The notes under the pieces are model-generated. The model worked only from the letters and a program-made list of their open reading frames with translations. It had not been told where the DNA came from and searched no databases. Position numbers and translations under genes: made by a program. This document shows positions 59,889 through 64,000 of a DNA stretch of 64,000 bases, one piece after another (position 1 is the first letter of the stretch; each line of letters starts with the position of its first letter). The DNA comes from Flavobacterium sp. ov086 (lineage in GTDB: Bacteria > Bacteroidota > Bacteroidia > Flavobacteriales > Flavobacteriaceae): positions 124,001 to 188,000 of the forward strand of contig NZ_FZNL01000001.1 of the NCBI RefSeq assembly GCF_900187965.1, in the 5' to 3' direction.

Positions 59889-61997
59889 ATGAAAAAAACA
59901 TTTCTTATAATGGCTATCACAACCGCAGGAATTTCGTTTGGGCAGAATAAAATTCAATATCCCGAGACTAAAAAAGGAGAAACTGTTGACGTTTATTTTG
60001 ATACTAAAGTAAGTGATCCTTATCGTTGGCTTGAAGACGATAAATCAGCTGAAACCGGAGCTTGGGTAAAAGCTGAAAATGAGGTTACTTATGGCTATTT
60101 AGATAAAATTCCTTTTCGTGACGAGTTGAAAAAACGCATGGAAAAACTTTGGAACTATGAAAAAATTAGTGCTCCATATACAGAGGGAAAATTTACTTAT
60201 TATTCAAAAAATAACGGACTACAGAATCAATCTGTTGTTTATAGAAAAGGAACTGATGGTAAAGAGGAAGTTTTCTTAGATCCAAACACATTTTCTAAAG
60301 ACGGAACTACTTCGCTTGGCGGATTAGATTTTTCTAAAGACGGATCGAAAGCTGCATATGCAATTTCTGAAGGCGGAAGCGATTGGAGAAAGGTTATTAT
60401 CATTGATGCATTGTCCAAAAAAGTTCTGGAAGACACTTTGGTCGATGTAAAATTTAGCGGTGTTTCATGGCATGGAAATGAAGGTTTTTACTATTCTAGT
60501 TATGAAAAACCAAAAGGAAGTGAACTTTCTGCAAAAACAGATGAGCACAAATTGTATTTTCATAAGTTAGGAACTTCTCAAAAAGAAGACAAAGTGATCT
60601 TTGGCGCTGACCAAAAACGCAGATATGTTGGTGGTTCTGTTACTGAAGACGATCGTTTTTTAGTAATTACTGCTGCAAATTCGACTTACGGAAACGAGTT
60701 ATACATTAAAGATTTAACCGTTGCAAATAGTCCAATTGTTACTATTGTAGACAACTTTAACAGCTCAAATTCTATTATTGAAAATGAAGGAACTAAATTA
60801 TTTATCGAAACGGACTTGAACGCTCCAAATAGCCGTGTGGTTTCTGTAGATGTAAAAAATCCAAAACCGGAAAACTGGAAAGATTTCATCAAAGAAACTC
60901 AAAACATTTTATCGCCTTCAACTGGTGGTGGTTATTTCTTTGCCAATTATACTAAAGATGCGGTTTCGTTTGTACAACAATACGATTATAGCGGAAAATT
61001 AGTTCGTGAAATCAAACTTCCGGCGGTAGGAACTGCAGGCGGATTTGGCGGAAAAAAACATGACAAAACATTGTATTATAGTTTTACCAATTATACAACT
61101 CCCGGAACCATTTATTCTTTGGAACCTAAATCAGGTAAATCTGAAGTGTACCAAAAACCTAAAGTTGATTTTAAAAGTGACGATTACGAGTCTAAACAAG
61201 TATTCTACACTTCTAAAGACGGAACTAAAATCCCAATGATTATCACGTATAAGAAAGGTTTAAAACTTGACGGTAAAAACCCAACTATTCTTTACGCTTA
61301 TGGTGGTTTCAATATTAGCTTAACGCCAAGTTTTAGCATTGCAAACGCTGTGTGGTTGGAAAATGGCGGTGTTTATGCTGTTGCCAATTTAAGAGGTGGT
61401 GGTGAATATGGCAAAAAATGGCATGATGCGGGAACTAAATTGCAAAAACAAAATGTATTTGACGATTTTATCGCTGCGGGTGAATATTTGATTGCTCAAA
61501 AATATACCTCATCTGATTTCTTGGCTATTCGCGGAGGTTCTAACGGAGGTTTATTAGTTGGAGCAACAATGACACAACGTCCTGATTTAATGAAGGTAGC
61601 GTTGCCAGCAGTTGGCGTAATGGACATGTTGCGTTACCATACTTTTACTGCAGGTGCAGGTTGGGCTTACGACTATGGAACTTCTCAGGATAACAAGGAA
61701 ATGTTTGAATACCTAAAAGGATATTCTCCGGTTCAAAACGTTAAAAAAGGCGTTCAATATCCTGCAACTATGGTTACAACAGGTGATCATGATGATCGTG
61801 TGGTTCCTGCGCATAGTTTTAAATTTGCTGCTGAATTGCAAGACAAACAAACAGGAGACAATCCGGTTTTGATTCGTATTGATGTAAAAGCAGGTCACGG
61901 AGCAGGAAAATCTGTTGCGGCAACAATTCAGGAAAACGTAGACATTCAAGCCTTCACACTTTACAATATGGGATTTAAGGCTTTACCTAAAAAGTAA
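59889..61997 (+). CDS. prolyl oligopeptidase family serine peptidase (S9A)
   Basis: A 702-residue exported peptidase that cuts short peptides after Pro. Signal peptide MKKTFLIMAITTAGISFG. N-terminal KVSDPYRWLEDDKSAETGAW is typical. A seven-bladed propeller covers about residues 75-420. The alpha/beta hydrolase domain has the nucleophile Ser551 (RGGSNGGLL), Asp635 (HDDRVVP) and His670 (GHGAGKS). Full length. Predicted periplasmic. Confidence 0.95.
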   Translation: MKKTFLIMAITTAGISFGQNKIQYPETKKGETVDVYFDTKVSDPYRWLEDDKSAETGAWVKAENEVTYGYLDKIPFRDELKKRMEKLWNYEKISAPYTEGKFTYYSKNNGLQNQSVVYRKGTDGKEEVFLDPNTFSKDGTTSLGGLDFSKDGSKAAYAISEGGSDWRKVIIIDALSKKVLEDTLVDVKFSGVSWHGNEGFYYSSYEKPKGSELSAKTDEHKLYFHKLGTSQKEDKVIFGADQKRRYVGGSVTEDDRFLVITAANSTYGNELYIKDLTVANSPIVTIVDNFNSSNSIIENEGTKLFIETDLNAPNSRVVSVDVKNPKPENWKDFIKETQNILSPSTGGGYFFANYTKDAVSFVQQYDYSGKLVREIKLPAVGTAGGFGGKKHDKTLYYSFTNYTTPGTIYSLEPKSGKSEVYQKPKVDFKSDDYESKQVFYTSKDGTKIPMIITYKKGLKLDGKNPTILYAYGGFNISLTPSFSIANAVWLENGGVYAVANLRGGGEYGKKWHDAGTKLQKQNVFDDFIAAGEYLIAQKYTSSDFLAIRGGSNGGLLVGATMTQRPDLMKVALPAVGVMDMLRYHTFTAGAGWAYDYGTSQDNKEMFEYLKGYSPVQNVKKGVQYPATMVTTGDHDDRVVPAHSFKFAAELQDKQTGDNPVLIRIDVKAGHGAGKSVAATIQENVDIQAFTLYNMGFKALPKK

Positions 61998-62343
61998 ACT
62001 TTAGTCTATTTTTTTTTATAGCCACGAATTTACGAATTATTATTTTGTGAGTTCGTGGTTATTTTTTTTGCCAAGACTTTTTTGTTGTGGCTGGAGAATT
62101 TTACCGCAAAGCACGCAAAGTTTTTGTATCAGCTTGGCTTTCTAAAAACACAAAGTTCGCAAAGCTGGTTCAACACAAAGCTTTGCGAACTTTGTGTTTT
62201 TATAAAATCTTCTAAGTATAAAATCTTTGCGTGCTTTGCGGTAAAATTAAATCCTGCAAAATCTGCGTGAAAAAATAATTCGTGAAAATTAGTGAAATTC
62301 GTGGCAACCTTTTTTTAAATTTGAAATAACTAAAACACCAAAA
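61998..62343. repeat. spacer with CACGAATT and CGCAAAG hairpins
   Basis: No gene. GCCACGAATTTACGAATT (62021 on) and its inverse lie close to the stop and may end the transcript. A perfect 18-bp inverted pair CACAAAGTTCGCAAAGCT lies at 62149-62166 and 62179-62196. A GTGAAATTCGTGGC unit lies near 62290-62306. Confidence 0.7.
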
Positions 62344-63336
62344 ATGAAAATTGTAAAATGGGGAATTATAGGTTGTGGAAATGTAACCGAAGTTAAAAGC
62401 GGGCCTGCATTTCAAAAAACGCCTAACTCAGCTTTGGTTGCTGTTATGCGCAGAGATGCGGCTCTTGCCGAGGATTATGCCAAACGCCACAATGTTGCCA
62501 AATGGTACTCAAATGCTGTTGATTTAATCAATGATCCAGAAGTTGATGCTGTTTATATTGCTACTCCTCCATCGTCTCATAAAGAATATACTATTTTGTG
62601 CGCCAAAGCAGGAAAACCTGTTTACGTAGAGAAACCAATGGCTTTAAACTTCGAGGAATGCAACGAAATGATTAGCGTTTGTAAAGAACATAATGTACCA
62701 CTATTTGTGGCGTATTACAGAAGAAGCTTACGAAGATTCTTAAAGATAAAAGAACTAATAGATCAAAATAAAATAGGAAGTGTAAGACATGTAAACTGTG
62801 TTTTATATCATCCATTCGAACAACGATATGATGACGAAATCAATCTTCCGTGGACGGTTTTACCACACATTTCCGGCGGTGGAATTTTTGTTGATTTAGC
62901 TTGTCATACTTTAGATTTTCTGGATTTTGTTTTGGGACCAATTCAATCTGTTCGCGGACATGCCAGTTCTCAGCTTAAAGCATATCCTGCCGAAGATGCT
63001 GTTTCGATGTCGTTTTTATTCGAAAACGGAATTCATGGAACAGGTTTATGGAATTTCGCTAGTTTTAAACGTTATGACAATACTGATATTGTAGGTGATA
63101 AAGGAAGAATCTCTTTCTCTACTTTCGGAAATGATCCCATTCATATTGAATATTTAGACGGAGAAAAAGAAAGTATTACAATTGAGAATCCGCTTCACAT
63201 TCAGCAACCGCTTATTGAAACTGTTGTTGCAGAAATTTTAGGTACAGAAGGCATTAATCCTTCAAGAGGAAATTCCGCTGCAAGAACAACCTGGGTTATT
63301 GATGAAGTTTTGAAGGAGTTTAGGGATTCTAAATAA
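62344..63336 (+). CDS. Gfo/Idh/MocA family oxidoreductase
   Basis: A 330-residue cytoplasmic NAD(P)-dependent oxidoreductase, usually acting on sugars or cyclitols. Rossmann motif WGIIGCGNVTEVKSGP at residues 6-21, the EKP motif KPVYVEKPMALNFEECNEMI, and the catalytic-domain GGGIFVDLACHTLDFLDFVL with Asp/His. The substrate cannot be read. Single gene. Confidence 0.9.
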   Translation: MKIVKWGIIGCGNVTEVKSGPAFQKTPNSALVAVMRRDAALAEDYAKRHNVAKWYSNAVDLINDPEVDAVYIATPPSSHKEYTILCAKAGKPVYVEKPMALNFEECNEMISVCKEHNVPLFVAYYRRSLRRFLKIKELIDQNKIGSVRHVNCVLYHPFEQRYDDEINLPWTVLPHISGGGIFVDLACHTLDFLDFVLGPIQSVRGHASSQLKAYPAEDAVSMSFLFENGIHGTGLWNFASFKRYDNTDIVGDKGRISFSTFGNDPIHIEYLDGEKESITIENPLHIQQPLIETVVAEILGTEGINPSRGNSAARTTWVIDEVLKEFRDSK

Positions 63337-63404
63337 AAACTGATACAGTTTTGTTATTTAATCTCGCTAAGTCGCTAAATCTCAAAGTCTTCTCTCATTT
63401 TATA

Positions 63405-63528
63405 TCATTTCGACGGAGGAGACCCGAGCGATAGCGAACAGACGAAGTAAATCACACGCACAGCTCGACAAAGATTAACGATTTTGATTGCGGAGTTTCT
63501 AGTGTAATTTCTCCTCCGTCGAAATTGA
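63405..63528. repeat. inverted repeat with CCCGAGCGATAGCGAACAG core
   Basis: Arms TCATTTCGACGGAGGA (63405-63420) and its near-exact complement (63512-63528). The inner block 63422-63453 is identical to 23740-23771. Confidence 0.75.
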
Positions 63529-63546
63529 CAAAAAATTATAAAAGCA

Positions 63547-63584
63547 CAAAAAAAGAGGATATTCAAATGAATATCCTCTTTTTT
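63547..63584. terminator. bidirectional terminator
   Basis: Stem AAAAGAGGATATTCA / TGAATATCCTCTTTT between the converging oxidoreductase and barrel genes. Confidence 0.85.
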
Positions 63585-63607
63585 ATAAGCTATAAATATC
63601 TTTAAGA

Positions 63608-64000
63608 TTATAGGCTATATTTAAGACCTAAAGTTAATCCTAAACCTGAGATTCCAACATAAGAACTAATATCATCAGTTGCTCTTGTATTATCAAAACC
63701 AGCAGCATTAGTTAATTTATTATTTGAAGTAGTATTAATTTGTTCTACATATTTAGTATGATTTGCAGAATATGATGCATCCGGACGGAAAGTAGTTGGA
63801 GTATTTAATTTATCTACCCCATTTTCAGTATATACTTCCGTTTCTTTTGTTTTTCCATGTACTGTAAAATTACGATATTCTAATTCAGCAAAAAGTGAAA
63901 TATGAGTACCTAATTTATAAGATGTTCCTAATGCTGCAGTAAATCCAACAGTTGGGTTTGGCTTAATAACATCTTTTGAATAAGTATTTACAATTCCAGC
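63608..64000 (-). CDS. outer-membrane beta-barrel protein, C-terminal part
   Basis: The last 131 codons of a barrel protein whose 5' end lies beyond the window. It has alternating-strand character (FTAALGTSYKLGTHISLFAE, LEYRNFTVHGKTKETEVYTE) and a last strand ISGLGLTLGLKYSL, typical for outer-membrane insertion. Length and identity of the whole protein are unknown. Confidence 0.65.
   Translation of the reverse strand, partial: AGIVNTYSKDVIKPNPTVGFTAALGTSYKLGTHISLFAELEYRNFTVHGKTKETEVYTENGVDKLNTPTTFRPDASYSANHTKYVEQINTTSNNKLTNAAGFDNTRATDDISSYVGISGLGLTLGLKYSL

Noticed and set aside
62055..62270. 71-codon frame after the oligopeptidase gene
   Set aside because: Composed of CGCAAAG hairpin repeats. 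No start context or family.

Overview
The window is a piece of a Flavobacterium-type chromosome (Bacteroidota, Flavobacteriia). The grounds are the low G+C content, the Bacteroidota promoter form (TTG, about 19-20 bases, then TAnnTTTG) upstream of tRNAs and housekeeping genes, a MurF-alanine racemase fusion, an adrenodoxin-type ferredoxin, a DUF59-Mrp protein, a PorT-like outer-membrane barrel, a TonB receptor with a carboxypeptidase-regulatory-like N-domain, and many lipoproteins and signal peptides ending in xAQ. Genes are mostly single or in short operons. Long intergenic spaces are packed with several families of dispersed inverted repeats.

Layout. 1-5.7 kb: 5' part of pckA, a DUF423 protein, a saccharopine dehydrogenase-like protein, a YwqK-like lipoprotein, an M20 dipeptidase and tRNA-Leu. 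6.3-9.3 kb: a small accessory patch with a 77-residue orphan protein, a divergent XRE regulator with a perfect 26-bp operator, small membrane proteins and a tandem duplicate pair. 9.4-15.8 kb: a HAD phosphatase, then a TolC-HlyD-MFS tripartite drug efflux operon with an AraC regulator. 16-16.7 kb: two identical tRNA-Asp genes and a decayed third unit. 16.8-23.6 kb: a DUF58 protein coupled to an M1 aminopeptidase, thioredoxin, and an AsmA protein.

24-28 kb is an accessory islet: a frameshifted membrane protein, two homologous C-protein-like XRE regulators around a PD-(D/E)XK-like nuclease-helicase (DUF2075) protein with no methyltransferase, two tiny unknown proteins, and a second copy of the 77-residue protein preceded by a structured GC-rich leader. 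28-36 kb: a hibernation-factor-like protein, an NAD(P)-binding protein, an exported flavodoxin-RidA fusion, a lipoprotein with three repeats of an HGQPGHRCDI motif, an ammonium transporter, TrmB, a LysE-type exporter and an alkyltransferase-like protein.

36.4-44.2 kb reads as one regulatory unit: a histidine kinase and a sigma-54 response regulator, then a divergent adaptor/ATPase/permease operon. Between them lie two palindromic activator sites exactly two helical turns apart and a good sigma-54 promoter. The window ends with an L,D-transpeptidase, Fe-S genes (Mrp, Nfu-like, ferredoxin), a SUKH/Imm22 orphan immunity pair, asd, mscL, murF-alr, a PAP2-like protein, a PorT-like barrel, a His/Cys-rich peptide with a TonB receptor, a prolyl oligopeptidase, a Gfo/Idh/MocA oxidoreductase and a partial outer-membrane barrel gene.

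All family assignments are from reading motifs. No database search was run.
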